Position numbers and translations under genes: made by a program. The notes below the pieces were generated by a model. That model was not told the origin of the DNA. It did no database searches and worked only from the letters and a program-made list of their open reading frames with translations. 20,024 nt of DNA, from NCBI GenBank assembly GCA_016782545.1, contig JADHYG010000015.1:1-20024 (forward strand), in the 5' to 3' direction. Position 1 is the first letter of the stretch. Every line of letters begins with the position of its first letter. This document shows positions 12,859 through 20,024 of this stretch, in pieces. This DNA is from Candidatus Microgenomates bacterium. GTDB taxonomy: Bacteria; Patescibacteria; Microgenomatia; JADHYG01.

Positions 12859-13812
12859 ATGAAACAAAAGATTATTGGTATTGGACTTTCAGGTATGGTG
12901 GGTTCAAGAATAGTTGATCTTTTAAAAGATCAATATCAATTTGAAAATTTAAGTCTAGAAACAGGAGTTGATATTAGGGACAAAGAGCAGGTAAAAGAAA
13001 AGATATCTAAATCAACCGCTCAAATCATCCTTCATTTAGCCGCCAAAACTGATGTTGATTCATGTGAGAAAGATAAAAAAGAAGATATTAGGATATTAAA
13101 ATATCAAGATATTAAGAAAAAGCAGGAGTATTTTAGAACAACTAATAGTGCCTGGGCGGTTAATGTTATCGGCACAAAAAATATTGTTGATGCTTGTAAG
13201 AAATTTGACAAAAGAATGATTTATATTTCCACTGATTTTGTTTTTGACGGCAAAAATCCGCCAACTGGTGGATATACAGAAAAAGATAGTCCTCATCCAA
13301 TCAATTGGTATGCACAAACCAAATATGAAGGAGAGAAGATTGTCAGAAAATCAAAATCTTCTTATCTTATTTTGCGCATTGCTTTTCCATTTAGAGCCTT
13401 TTTTGCCCAAAAAAAAGACTTTGTGAGGAGCATTTTAGAAAAATTAAAAAAAGGAGAAAAAATCAAAGCTTTTTCTGATCAGATTATTACGCCTACTTTT
13501 ATTGATGATATTGCTTATGCTTTAAATTTTTTGATTCAGAAAAATGCAATTGGAGTTTATCATTTAGTTGGCAGTCAATCTTTAATACCATATAAAGCAG
13601 TTTGTTTAATTGCTTCACAATTTAATCTTGACACCAAGCTTGTCAGCTGTGTTAGAATAGATGATTATTATAAAAATAAAGCGTCAAGACCAAGAAAATT
13701 GGTTTTGAGCAACGATAAGATAAAAAAAATAGGCGTGAAAATGAGGAGTTTTGAAGAGGGAATAAGAGAAGTTAAGAAACAAAGATTAAAATTTTCAATT
13801 TCTAATTTTTAA
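12859..13812 (+). CDS. rmlD: dTDP-4-dehydrorhamnose reductase
   Basis: RmlD reduces the 4-keto sugar to dTDP-L-rhamnose, the last step of the pathway. Numbered from ATG 12859 (MKQKIIGIGLSGMVGSR), it shows the cofactor motif near 7-15, Ser124-Thr125-Asp126 (STDFVFDG), Tyr151 and Lys155 (YAQTK) and the C-terminal RPRKLVLSNDKIKK typical of RmlD. Two oddities are visible. A Lys-rich insertion of about 15 residues (EDIRILKYQDIKKKQEYF) precedes the AWAVNVIGT helix. The last residues, KFSISNF, are encoded by an AT-rich repeat. The upstream ATG at 12841 lies inside a REP palindrome and 12853 is also possible; 12859 fits the fold best. No Shine-Dalgarno is visible. Confidence 0.85.
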   Translation: MKQKIIGIGLSGMVGSRIVDLLKDQYQFENLSLETGVDIRDKEQVKEKISKSTAQIILHLAAKTDVDSCEKDKKEDIRILKYQDIKKKQEYFRTTNSAWAVNVIGTKNIVDACKKFDKRMIYISTDFVFDGKNPPTGGYTEKDSPHPINWYAQTKYEGEKIVRKSKSSYLILRIAFPFRAFFAQKKDFVRSILEKLKKGEKIKAFSDQIITPTFIDDIAYALNFLIQKNAIGVYHLVGSQSLIPYKAVCLIASQFNLDTKLVSCVRIDDYYKNKASRPRKLVLSNDKIKKIGVKMRSFEEGIREVKKQRLKFSISNF

Positions 13813-13890
13813 TTTTCATTGAATTTTCAATGATTCAATTTACAAACTTACCTACCGGCAGGCAGACTGTTTGAAAATTGTAAATTGCGA
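13793..13890. repeat. AT-rich intergenic repeat with nested inverted repeats
   Basis: cattgaa (13817-13823) pairs with ttcaatg (13826-13832), and caatttacaa (13836-13845) with ttgtaaattg (13878-13887). The latter pair encloses a GC-rich island (ctaccggcaggcag) at 13852-13865. The run attttcaatttctaattttt at the left end forms the 3' end of rmlD. It looks like a small non-autonomous repeat. Confidence 0.5.
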
Positions 13891-13895
13891 ATTAT

Positions 13896-15197
13896 ATGAC
13901 AATTACTTTTATTGGTCATGGTTATGTAGGCTTGGTAACAGCAGCAGTTTTTGCTGATTTAGGCAATACTGTTTGGTGTGTGGGTAGAACCAAAGAAAAG
14001 ATTAAGAAATTAAACAAAGGAGAGGTTCTTTTTTTTGAACCCGGGTTGGCGGAAATAGTGAAAAGAAATCTTCAAGCCGGCAGACTTAAATTTACCTTAG
14101 ATTATACCCAAGCCGTTCCACCCGCAGAAGTTGTTTTTATTTGTGTGGGCACACCGTCAAAAGAAAACGGTGAGGCAGATTTATCTCAAGTTTTTTCAGC
14201 CGCTTCGGAGATTGCCAAAAATTTAACCAATTACACGGTTGTTGTGACCAAGAGCACTGTTCCAGTTGGAACCAATGAAAAAGTTAAAGATTTAATTTCT
14301 AAGTTAAAGAAAAAAGAGGCAAAATTTAATGTTGCTTCTTGTCCTGAATTTTTACGTGAAGGAACGGCTATTGCTGATACTTCTCATCCCGACAGGATTG
14401 TGATTGGCACCGATTCAAAAAAAGCTCAGAAAATTCTTCTTGAACTTCACAAGCATGTTAATGGTGAACGGGTTCTACTTTCTACTAAAGAAGCAGAAAT
14501 GATTAAGTATGTTTCCAATACTCTTTTGGCAACAAAAATTTCTTTTGCCAATATGATTGCTTTTTTATGTGAAAAAGTGGGTATTGATGTTGAAAAAGTC
14601 CTTGATGGTGTTGGTTTAGATAGAAGATTGGGGCGGGTTTTTCTTTATCCCGGTGTTGGCTATGGAGGTTCTTGTTTTCCTAAAGATGTTAAGGCTTTAA
14701 TTAAAACCGGTCATCAATTTGGAGAAACAATGAATCTTATCAAAGAAGTAGAAAATATCAACCAGGAAGCGGTTAATAGATTTTGTCAAAAAATCATTGA
14801 CACATTTAAGGATAATAAAAAAAAGAAAACAATTGCTGTTTTGGGTCTTGCTTTTAAACCAAACACCGATGATCTTCGGGAAGCGCCTTCTTTAAAAATA
14901 TTGATGGCTTTAAAAAGAAGACGGCCCGATTTTAAAATTAAGGTTTATGATCCTCAAGCAATGGAAAAAGCTCAAGATTATTTAAAAGATGTGGTATACT
15001 GTAAAAATCCTTATCAAACAGCACAAGATGCTCATGTTTTGGTAATTTTTACTGAATGGAATGAGTTTCGTCAGCTTGATCTTAAGAAGATTAAAAAATT
15101 AATGCAGACACCAATAATTCTGGACGGAAGAAATATTTATGATCCAGAAAAAATGAAAAAAATTGGCTTTAAATATTTAGGAGTTGGCAGGAGGTAA
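13896..15197 (+). CDS. ugd: UDP-glucose 6-dehydrogenase
   Basis: It oxidises UDP-glucose to UDP-glucuronate with two NAD. All three domains are present in 433 residues: an N-terminal Rossmann domain (GHGYVG at 7-12; FICVGTPS at 81-88; TKSTVPVGT at 118-126), a central helical domain with SCPEFLREG and EMIKYVSNTLLATKISF, catalytic Cys260 in GYGGSCFPKD, and a C-terminal UDP-binding domain (LGLAFKPNTDDLREAPS). The related GDP-mannose dehydrogenase is the main alternative; motif and length fit UDP-glucose dehydrogenase better. It starts just after an AT-rich repeat, with no Shine-Dalgarno. The next gene begins three bases after its stop. Confidence 0.9.
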   Translation: MTITFIGHGYVGLVTAAVFADLGNTVWCVGRTKEKIKKLNKGEVLFFEPGLAEIVKRNLQAGRLKFTLDYTQAVPPAEVVFICVGTPSKENGEADLSQVFSAASEIAKNLTNYTVVVTKSTVPVGTNEKVKDLISKLKKKEAKFNVASCPEFLREGTAIADTSHPDRIVIGTDSKKAQKILLELHKHVNGERVLLSTKEAEMIKYVSNTLLATKISFANMIAFLCEKVGIDVEKVLDGVGLDRRLGRVFLYPGVGYGGSCFPKDVKALIKTGHQFGETMNLIKEVENINQEAVNRFCQKIIDTFKDNKKKKTIAVLGLAFKPNTDDLREAPSLKILMALKRRRPDFKIKVYDPQAMEKAQDYLKDVVYCKNPYQTAQDAHVLVIFTEWNEFRQLDLKKIKKLMQTPIILDGRNIYDPEKMKKIGFKYLGVGRR

Positions 15198-15200
15198 AAA

Positions 15201-16157
15201 ATGAAAAAAAAAGCTTTGATTACTGGTATTACTGGTTTTGTTGGTTCACACTTAGCTGAATTATTGCTTAAAAAAGATTTTATGGTTTATGGAACAACAA
15301 GACCACGAAGTAAAACAGAAAATATTGATCATATTGAAAACAAGCTTGAGCTTTACGATGCCGATCTTTTAGATTCTCATAGTTTTTATTCATTAGTAGT
15401 TAAAATTAAGCCTGATTTTATTTTTCACTTGGCCGCTCAGAGCTTTGTGCCGACTTCATGGGCTTCACCAGCCAATACTTTGGAAACTAATATTCTTGGC
15501 TCGGTTAATCTTTTTGAGGCAGTGAGAAGAGCAGAAATTAACCCCGTCATTCAAATTGCTTGTTCTTCAGAAGAATATGGCTTAGTGCGTAAAGATGAAG
15601 TCCCGGTCAAAGAAACTAATCCGTTGAGACCTTTATCACCCTATGCAGTTTCAAAAGTAGCCATGGATTATTTAGGCTATCAATATCATCAAAGCTATCA
15701 GATGAAAATTATTATGACGAGGGCTTTTAATCATACTGGTCCGCGGCGAGGAGATGTTTTTGTTTGTTCAAATTTTGCCAAACAAATCGCCTTGATAGAA
15801 AAAGGAAAACAATCATCAACAATTTTTGTTGGCGACCTTTCTTCTCAAAGAGATTTTACTGATGTACGTGATGTTGTTAAGGCCTATCTTTTGTCTGTTC
15901 AAAAATGCACGCCAGGAGAAGTTTATAATATTGCTTCAGGCAAGACCTGGGAAATAAAAAAAGTTTTAGAAATACTTCTCTCTTTTTCTAAAGTAAAAAT
16001 AGATATTAAAAAAGATCCTGAAAGGTTTAGACCTTCAGATGTGCCTATTCTTTTAGGCGATTCAACTAAGTTTAGAAAAAAAACCGGTTGGCAGCCGGAA
16101 ATTTCTTTTGAAAAAACCTTAAAAGACCTTCTTAATTATTGGCGTGAAAGAGTTTAA
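15201..16157 (+). CDS. GDP-mannose 4,6-dehydratase / GDP-6-deoxy-4-ketomannose reductase family
   Basis: This is an extended short-chain dehydrogenase of 318 residues: GITGFVG at 9-15, Ser122-Ser123-Glu124 in CSSEEYG, and Tyr148 and Lys152 in YAVSK. NHTGPRRGDVFVCSNFAKQI, GDLSSQRDFTDVRDVVKAY and the end RPSDVPILLGDSTKFRKKTGW resemble the RMD-type reductases that make GDP-D-rhamnose. The N-terminal KKALITGITG and the missing Thr of the dehydratase triad leave some ambiguity with GMD. Either way it would act on GDP-4-keto-6-deoxymannose chemistry, a second deoxyhexose route beside the dTDP-rhamnose genes. aggaggt lies 5 bases before the ATG. Confidence 0.8.
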   Translation: MKKKALITGITGFVGSHLAELLLKKDFMVYGTTRPRSKTENIDHIENKLELYDADLLDSHSFYSLVVKIKPDFIFHLAAQSFVPTSWASPANTLETNILGSVNLFEAVRRAEINPVIQIACSSEEYGLVRKDEVPVKETNPLRPLSPYAVSKVAMDYLGYQYHQSYQMKIIMTRAFNHTGPRRGDVFVCSNFAKQIALIEKGKQSSTIFVGDLSSQRDFTDVRDVVKAYLLSVQKCTPGEVYNIASGKTWEIKKVLEILLSFSKVKIDIKKDPERFRPSDVPILLGDSTKFRKKTGWQPEISFEKTLKDLLNYWRERV

Positions 16158-16162
16158 CTTTA

Positions 16163-17263
16163 ATGAAGGTTGTTTACATTCTCCCCACTTATAACGAAAA
16201 GGACAATATTGCTTCAATGTTAGAGGCACTCCTCAAAATTTTTAAGAAAAATTCTCAATATCAATTTCAAATTTTAGTTGTTGATGACAATTCTCCTGAC
16301 GGAACAGGAGAATTAGTTAAACAATATATTAAAAAACACTCTTTAATTCATCTGATGACCGGTCCTAAAAAAGGCTTGGGCTTTGCTTATATCAGGGGAA
16401 TGAAGTATGCGGTTAATAAATTAAAGGCAGATATTTTTTTTGAAATAGACTCAGATTTATCTCATGATCCTAAACTCATTCCTTCTTTTTTAAAAGAAAT
16501 AGAGAAAGGAGCTGATTTAGTCATTGGCAGTCGTTATATTAAAGGTGGATCAATTCCTCGGGAATGGGCTTGGCAGCGCAAGGTTTTTTCCATTTTTGGC
16601 AATTTAATTGCTCGATTTGGACTAATGATTCCAAGAGTGCATGAATGGAGTAGTGGTTATCGGGCGATCAAAGCTGAAGTTTTTAAAAAAGTTGGTGCTG
16701 ATTTAGAGAAATATACTGGCTATACTTTTCAAATTGCTTTTTTGCATCGTACTATTCAAGCGGGTTTTAAAGTCGTGGAAATTCCTTTGAATTTTATTGA
16801 TAGAAGGCATGGCAAGTCTAAATTTATTCCTCTTGATTATATTATCAATGTCTTGCTTTACATTTTTTTAAACTCAAGCTTTATTCGTTTTTGTTTGGTG
16901 GGCACCATTGGTTTTATTATTAATCTTATTGGTCTGGAAATTTTTTATCGTTTAGGCATGAGTCCTGGAACTGCGGCGGCTTTAGGGGCGGAGTTTTCAA
17001 TTATTTCCAACTTTCTTTTTAATAATTTTTGGGCTTTTGCTCATAAAAAGATTGAAAAAGAAGAAAGTCTTTTGAAGAAATTTTTACAGTTTAACACTGT
17101 TTCTATTGGAGCAGTTATTATTCAATTCATAGTAGTTAGTTTGGGAACCTCTATTTTTGGCGATCAAACAAGGTTTATTTTTCTGGTTTTAGCCGTAGGA
17201 GTTTTTATTATTCCTTATAGCTATTTTATGTACAATAAGTTTATATGGAAGACAAAACATTAA
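16163..17263 (+). CDS. GT2 polyprenyl-phosphate sugar transferase fused to GtrA domain
   Basis: Residues 1-230 are a dolichol-phosphate-mannose-synthase-like GT2: LPTYNEKDNI at 7-16, DDNSPDGT at 41-48, Asp96-Ser97-Asp98 for metal binding, and SRYIKGGSIPREWAWQRK. Residues 241-366 are a GtrA-like domain with four membrane helices (IRFCLVGTIGFIINL, then NFLFNNFWAF). The fusion would transfer a sugar from a nucleotide donor to a lipid phosphate and help present it across the membrane, feeding lipid-dependent transferases such as the next gene. The GT2 transfer is established for the family; the flipping role is inferred. It starts five bases after the previous stop without a clear ribosome site and overlaps the next gene by 19 bases. 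Confidence 0.88.
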   Translation: MKVVYILPTYNEKDNIASMLEALLKIFKKNSQYQFQILVVDDNSPDGTGELVKQYIKKHSLIHLMTGPKKGLGFAYIRGMKYAVNKLKADIFFEIDSDLSHDPKLIPSFLKEIEKGADLVIGSRYIKGGSIPREWAWQRKVFSIFGNLIARFGLMIPRVHEWSSGYRAIKAEVFKKVGADLEKYTGYTFQIAFLHRTIQAGFKVVEIPLNFIDRRHGKSKFIPLDYIINVLLYIFLNSSFIRFCLVGTIGFIINLIGLEIFYRLGMSPGTAAALGAEFSIISNFLFNNFWAFAHKKIEKEESLLKKFLQFNTVSIGAVIIQFIVVSLGTSIFGDQTRFIFLVLAVGVFIIPYSYFMYNKFIWKTKH

Positions 17264-18861
17264 AGAGAGAAAAATATATAAAGAAAGTGCAAGCGAGCCA
17301 AGGGAAAAAGCTTAGCTTTAATATAAAAAAGCTAAGCTTTGAGGAATTGGCAAGCGGTAAAATCATTATTTTAATCATTATTTTACTGATTGGCGCCTAC
17401 TTGAGACTTTATCGGATTGCGGATTATTTAACTTTTCTAGGCGATGAGGGAAGAGATGTTCTAGTGGTAAAGAGGATGATTGTTGATAAAAAGTTTACTC
17501 TTCTGGGACCCACTGCCTCAGTCGGCGGCTTTTTCTTGGGACCAATTTATTATTATTTTATGCTGCCGTTTTTATGGCTTTGGCGTCTTGATCCAGTCGG
17601 CCCGGCGATAATGGTGGCTTTATTTGGCGTGGCGACTATTTTTTTGATCTATCAAGTCGGTAAGGAATTTTTTAATGAAAAAACAGGTTTATTGGCTTCG
17701 TCTTTATATGCTTTTTCTCCTTTAGTGATTGCTTATTCTCGTTCTTCTTGGAATCCCAATCTGGTGCCGTTTTTTTCTCTTTTGTATATTTATAGTTTGG
17801 GTAAATTAGTTAAAGAAAAAAGATGGTTTTGGTGGTTTTTAGCAGGTTTAACGGTTGGTATTGGTCTTCAGCTTCACTATCTTTTTACTTTTCTTATTCC
17901 AATTGGATTTTCTTATATTTTTCTCTTTAAAAGAGGGAAGCCTTTTATAAAAAAATATGGCTTATTTATTTTAGGATTTTTAATTGGACTAGCTCCATTT
18001 TTAGCTTTTGAAATCCGCCATCGTTTTACTAACATTCAAACGATTATTAAATTTTTATTCACCGGCAAAGAAACAGGATTTGCCGAAATCAAAACAATCG
18101 TTATTCTTGGTGATTTGATCTTTAGACTTTTTGGCCGTTTAATTTTTTATTTTCCTCCTCCAGAACAGTTTTCTCTTTATTCTAAAAACATTCTTTTTTG
18201 GTGGAGATTTTTTGTTATTATGGCCGTTATTAGCTCATTAGCTTATTTGGTTGTGAGAATAATTAAAGATAAAAAAGCAGTTCATATTTTAATTTTGCTT
18301 TGGTTTGTCTTTGGGATAGGACTTTTTTCTTTTTACAAGAAGGATATTTATGATTATTATCTAGGTATTTTGTTTCCCTTGCCTTTTTTGCTTTTAGGAA
18401 ACTTATTTTCTTTTTTTTGGCAAAAAAAGATTTTAAAACTATTTGTTGGTATTGGCTTCACTGCTCTTTTAATTTTTAATTGGTCTGGAAGACCTTTCAA
18501 GTTTCCTGCTAATCGTCAGCTTGAGCAGGCAAAAACAATTTCCCGTTTTGTTTTGGAAAAAACAGAAAACAAGCCTTTTAATTTTGCTTTGATCACAGCG
18601 CAAAATTCAGATCATGCTTATCGTTATTTTCTGGAAATTTGGGACAGAAAACCAATCATTATTGAAAATTCTCAGATTGATCCAGAAAAAAAGACAGTTG
18701 CTGATCAGCTTTTAATAGTTTGTGAAGATATAAATTGTCAGCCCTTGGGTCATTCCCTTTGGGAAGTGGCTGGTTTTGGCAGGGCAGAAATTGCTGGTCA
18801 ATGGGATGTTTCAGTAGTGAAAATTTATAAATTAATTCATTATCAAGAAGAATCTTTATGA
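17245..18861 (+). CDS. Membrane glycosyltransferase, PMT/GT39 (ArnT-like) family
   Basis: The 538-residue polytopic protein has about ten or more hydrophobic segments from residue 40 to about 415 and a soluble C-terminal part to 538. The first external loop has the family acidic pair Asp67-Glu68 in FLGDEGRDVLVVKRM, followed by a GPIYYYFMLPFLWLW loop-helix. Such enzymes take a sugar from a polyprenyl phosphate and attach it to a protein or glycolipid on the outer side. The preceding GT2-GtrA, overlapping by 19 bases, is the natural donor-maker. Acceptors may be the Ser/Thr/Pro-rich surface proteins, which is speculation. Its stop codon is embedded in a perfect inverted repeat. Confidence 0.82.
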   Translation: MEDKTLKREKYIKKVQASQGKKLSFNIKKLSFEELASGKIIILIIILLIGAYLRLYRIADYLTFLGDEGRDVLVVKRMIVDKKFTLLGPTASVGGFFLGPIYYYFMLPFLWLWRLDPVGPAIMVALFGVATIFLIYQVGKEFFNEKTGLLASSLYAFSPLVIAYSRSSWNPNLVPFFSLLYIYSLGKLVKEKRWFWWFLAGLTVGIGLQLHYLFTFLIPIGFSYIFLFKRGKPFIKKYGLFILGFLIGLAPFLAFEIRHRFTNIQTIIKFLFTGKETGFAEIKTIVILGDLIFRLFGRLIFYFPPPEQFSLYSKNILFWWRFFVIMAVISSLAYLVVRIIKDKKAVHILILLWFVFGIGLFSFYKKDIYDYYLGILFPLPFLLLGNLFSFFWQKKILKLFVGIGFTALLIFNWSGRPFKFPANRQLEQAKTISRFVLEKTENKPFNFALITAQNSDHAYRYFLEIWDRKPIIIENSQIDPEKKTVADQLLIVCEDINCQPLGHSLWEVAGFGRAEIAGQWDVSVVKIYKLIHYQEESL

Positions 18862-18888
18862 GGTTGGACCTCCAGGAGGTCCAACCTC
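18860..18888. repeat. Perfect 14-bp inverted repeat spanning a stop codon
   Basis: gaggttggacctcc (18860-18873), a single a, then ggaggtccaacctc (18875-18888). It includes the last two bases of the upstream TGA. No T-tract follows (tatagaaaaatt), so a classical terminator is unlikely. It also hides an aggaggt 20 bases before the next ATG. Confidence 0.75.
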
Positions 18889-18900
18889 TATAGAAAAATT

Positions 18901-19548
18901 ATGACTATTATCATTGATAAAATTTTTGCTTCCATTAAGACTTATGGTGTTTTTAGTGTTTTTTTAGGAGGAGTAATTGAAGAAATTATTGTGCCTATTC
19001 CTTCACCTTTGATTTGTATGGGGGCCGGTTATCTTTTAATTGAACCAAACTTATCTTTAGGAGCAGCTATTTTTAAGATTGTAAGTGTTATTTCTATTCC
19101 ATTTGCGCTTGGAGCCACTTTAGGCTCACTACTTGTTTATGGGATAGCTTTTATAGGCGGTAAAACTTTGATTGATCGATTTGGAAAGTTTTTTGATTTT
19201 TCTTGGAAAACAATTGAAATCGTGGAAAAACGCTTTACTAAGGGTAAAAGAGATGAGTTTTTAATTTTTATTACTAGAGCGATACCTGTTGTTCCTGTTT
19301 CTGTGATTTCAGCCACTTGCGGTTTTTTACGCATTCCTCCTAAAGAATTTCTTCTTTTTACTTTTTTGGGTATTGTTGTTCGTTCTTTTGTTTTGGCTTT
19401 ATTGGGCTGGCAAGTAGGGGAGGTTTATCATAATTTAGCAGAGGGGATTGACACGGTTGAAAGCATGGTGACTATTTTTCTTTTAGCGCTAGCAGGAATT
19501 CTTTTAGGGTTTTTATATTTAAAAAGAGAAAAGATTTTAAACAAATGA
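18901..19548 (+). CDS. DedA/VTT-family membrane protein
   Basis: The 215-residue protein has the DedA layout: an amphipathic start, a re-entrant loop with Glu27-Glu28 and VPIPSP, a hydrophobic helix, a second re-entrant loop TRAIPVVPVSVISATCGFLRIPP with Arg126 and Gly141, and two final helices. The family is linked to membrane homeostasis and lipid-carrier (undecaprenyl-phosphate) recycling. Between lipid-linked sugar transferases that would make sense here, though the specific role is inferred. The second Arg of the canonical RxxPxxR loop is absent, which places it among divergent members. No Shine-Dalgarno near the ATG; a hairpin precedes it. Confidence 0.85.
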   Translation: MTIIIDKIFASIKTYGVFSVFLGGVIEEIIVPIPSPLICMGAGYLLIEPNLSLGAAIFKIVSVISIPFALGATLGSLLVYGIAFIGGKTLIDRFGKFFDFSWKTIEIVEKRFTKGKRDEFLIFITRAIPVVPVSVISATCGFLRIPPKEFLLFTFLGIVVRSFVLALLGWQVGEVYHNLAEGIDTVESMVTIFLLALAGILLGFLYLKREKILNK

Positions 19549-19560
19549 AGGTGGATCATA

Positions 19561-20024
19561 ATGAATAAAACCATTTTTCTGTCTGTGGTCATTCCTTGCT
19601 ATAACGAAGAAAGAAATTTACAGCGCGATGTGCTGGAAACGGTTGGTAAATTTTTGAAAAACAAAGAGTATTTATGGGAAGTGATTATTGTTGATGATGG
19701 TTCAGAAGATAAAAGCAGGGAAATTATAAAAAAGTTTCTGAAGACAAATTCTCGGTTTACTTTAATTGAAAATCCTCATCAAGGTAAAGGGGCAACCGTG
19801 ATTGCTGGCATCTTAGAAAGCAAAGGCAAATACGTTTTATTTACTGACCTTGATCAAGCAACGCCAATTTCTGAAATTGACAATTTTCTGCCTTGGTTTG
19901 AAAAAGGCTTTGACATTGTGATTGGTTCAAGAAAAGAAAAAAGAAAAGGAGCGCCTTTTTTTAGATTGTTGATGGCTAGAGGTTTTTCTGTGCTTCGTAA
20001 TCTTATTTTAGGCCTTAAGGGAAT
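19561..20024 (+). CDS. GT2 glycosyltransferase, dolichyl-phosphate glucose synthase-like (partial)
   Basis: ATG 19561 opens a frame that runs off the window after 154 codons. aaggtgg at about 19549-19555 is a good ribosome site. Motifs seen are VVIPCYNEERNL (about 9-20), VDDGSEDKS (about 44-52), NPHQGKGATVIAGI, and Asp-Leu-Asp in FTDLDQATP, then IGSRKEKRKGAP. The D-x-D followed by ATP is characteristic of the ALG5-like branch that charges polyprenyl phosphate with a sugar. It begins 12 bases after the DedA stop and continues the gene row. The C-terminal part is outside the window. Confidence 0.85.
   Translation, partial: MNKTIFLSVVIPCYNEERNLQRDVLETVGKFLKNKEYLWEVIIVDDGSEDKSREIIKKFLKTNSRFTLIENPHQGKGATVIAGILESKGKYVLFTDLDQATPISEIDNFLPWFEKGFDIVIGSRKEKRKGAPFFRLLMARGFSVLRNLILGLKG

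Noticed and set aside
1..20024. CRISPR array, tRNA or rRNA
   Set aside because: No regularly spaced direct repeats, cloverleaf-like segment with the conserved T-loop, or rRNA core sequence was seen on either strand by eye.
1..20024. UGA recoded as glycine, as in some CPR lineages
   Set aside because: TGA ends many genes cleanly at ATGA junctions, and no gene needs read-through of TGA to match its family.

Overview
The window reads as a low-GC bacterial chromosome segment, most likely from a Candidate Phyla Radiation (Patescibacteria) organism of the Microgenomates kind. This is an inference from gene style: compact, often 4-bp-overlapping genes, a short RmlA, small membrane proteins, CAP/DUF11/FN3 surface proteins, and GT2-GtrA and PMT-like glycosyltransferases packed together. 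TGA behaves as an ordinary stop (several ATGA junctions), so the UGA-recoding CPR lineages are unlikely. No rRNA, tRNA or CRISPR array was seen.

Layout. Positions 1-950 are gene-poor: an unrecognised ORF tail, a lone IS200-like hairpin end, a small acidic ORF, a dispersed REP copy and an intrinsic terminator. Positions 945-7509 look like a cell-surface module: a membrane-anchored DUF4352-like protein, a 59-residue DUF2292 protein, a promoter-small RNA-terminator unit, a small secreted repeat protein with signs of high expression, a 982-residue repeat/DUF11 protein, an FN3 protein with a sorting-signal-like C terminus (LAVTSG), and a sortase. The sortase is split exactly in frame by an IS200-type element (6601-7170). 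A REP-associated tyrosine transposase (RAYT) gene at 7586-8266 lies between inverted copies of its probable REP repeat, and another copy lies 6.8 kb away at 748-786.

From a TATAAT promoter at 8837-8866 that looks leaderless, a long collinear gene row runs to the right edge. It holds a CAP-domain membrane protein, a small membrane protein, rmlA, an rmlC-like gene, a Nudix hydrolase, rmlB, rmlD, UDP-glucose dehydrogenase, a GDP-6-deoxy-sugar dehydratase/reductase, a GT2-GtrA fusion, a PMT/GT39-like membrane glycosyltransferase, a DedA protein and the start of another GT2. Together these would supply dTDP-rhamnose, UDP-glucuronate and a GDP-deoxyhexose, and lipid-linked sugars for decorating the envelope or surface proteins.

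The most interesting candidate system is the surface module at 1902-7509. Two secreted proteins share one repeat grammar (NxNE, then TGxAxAxA, then NTN) and sit beside an FN3 protein carrying a LAxT-type sorting signal and a sortase that has been disrupted, apparently recently, by an insertion.
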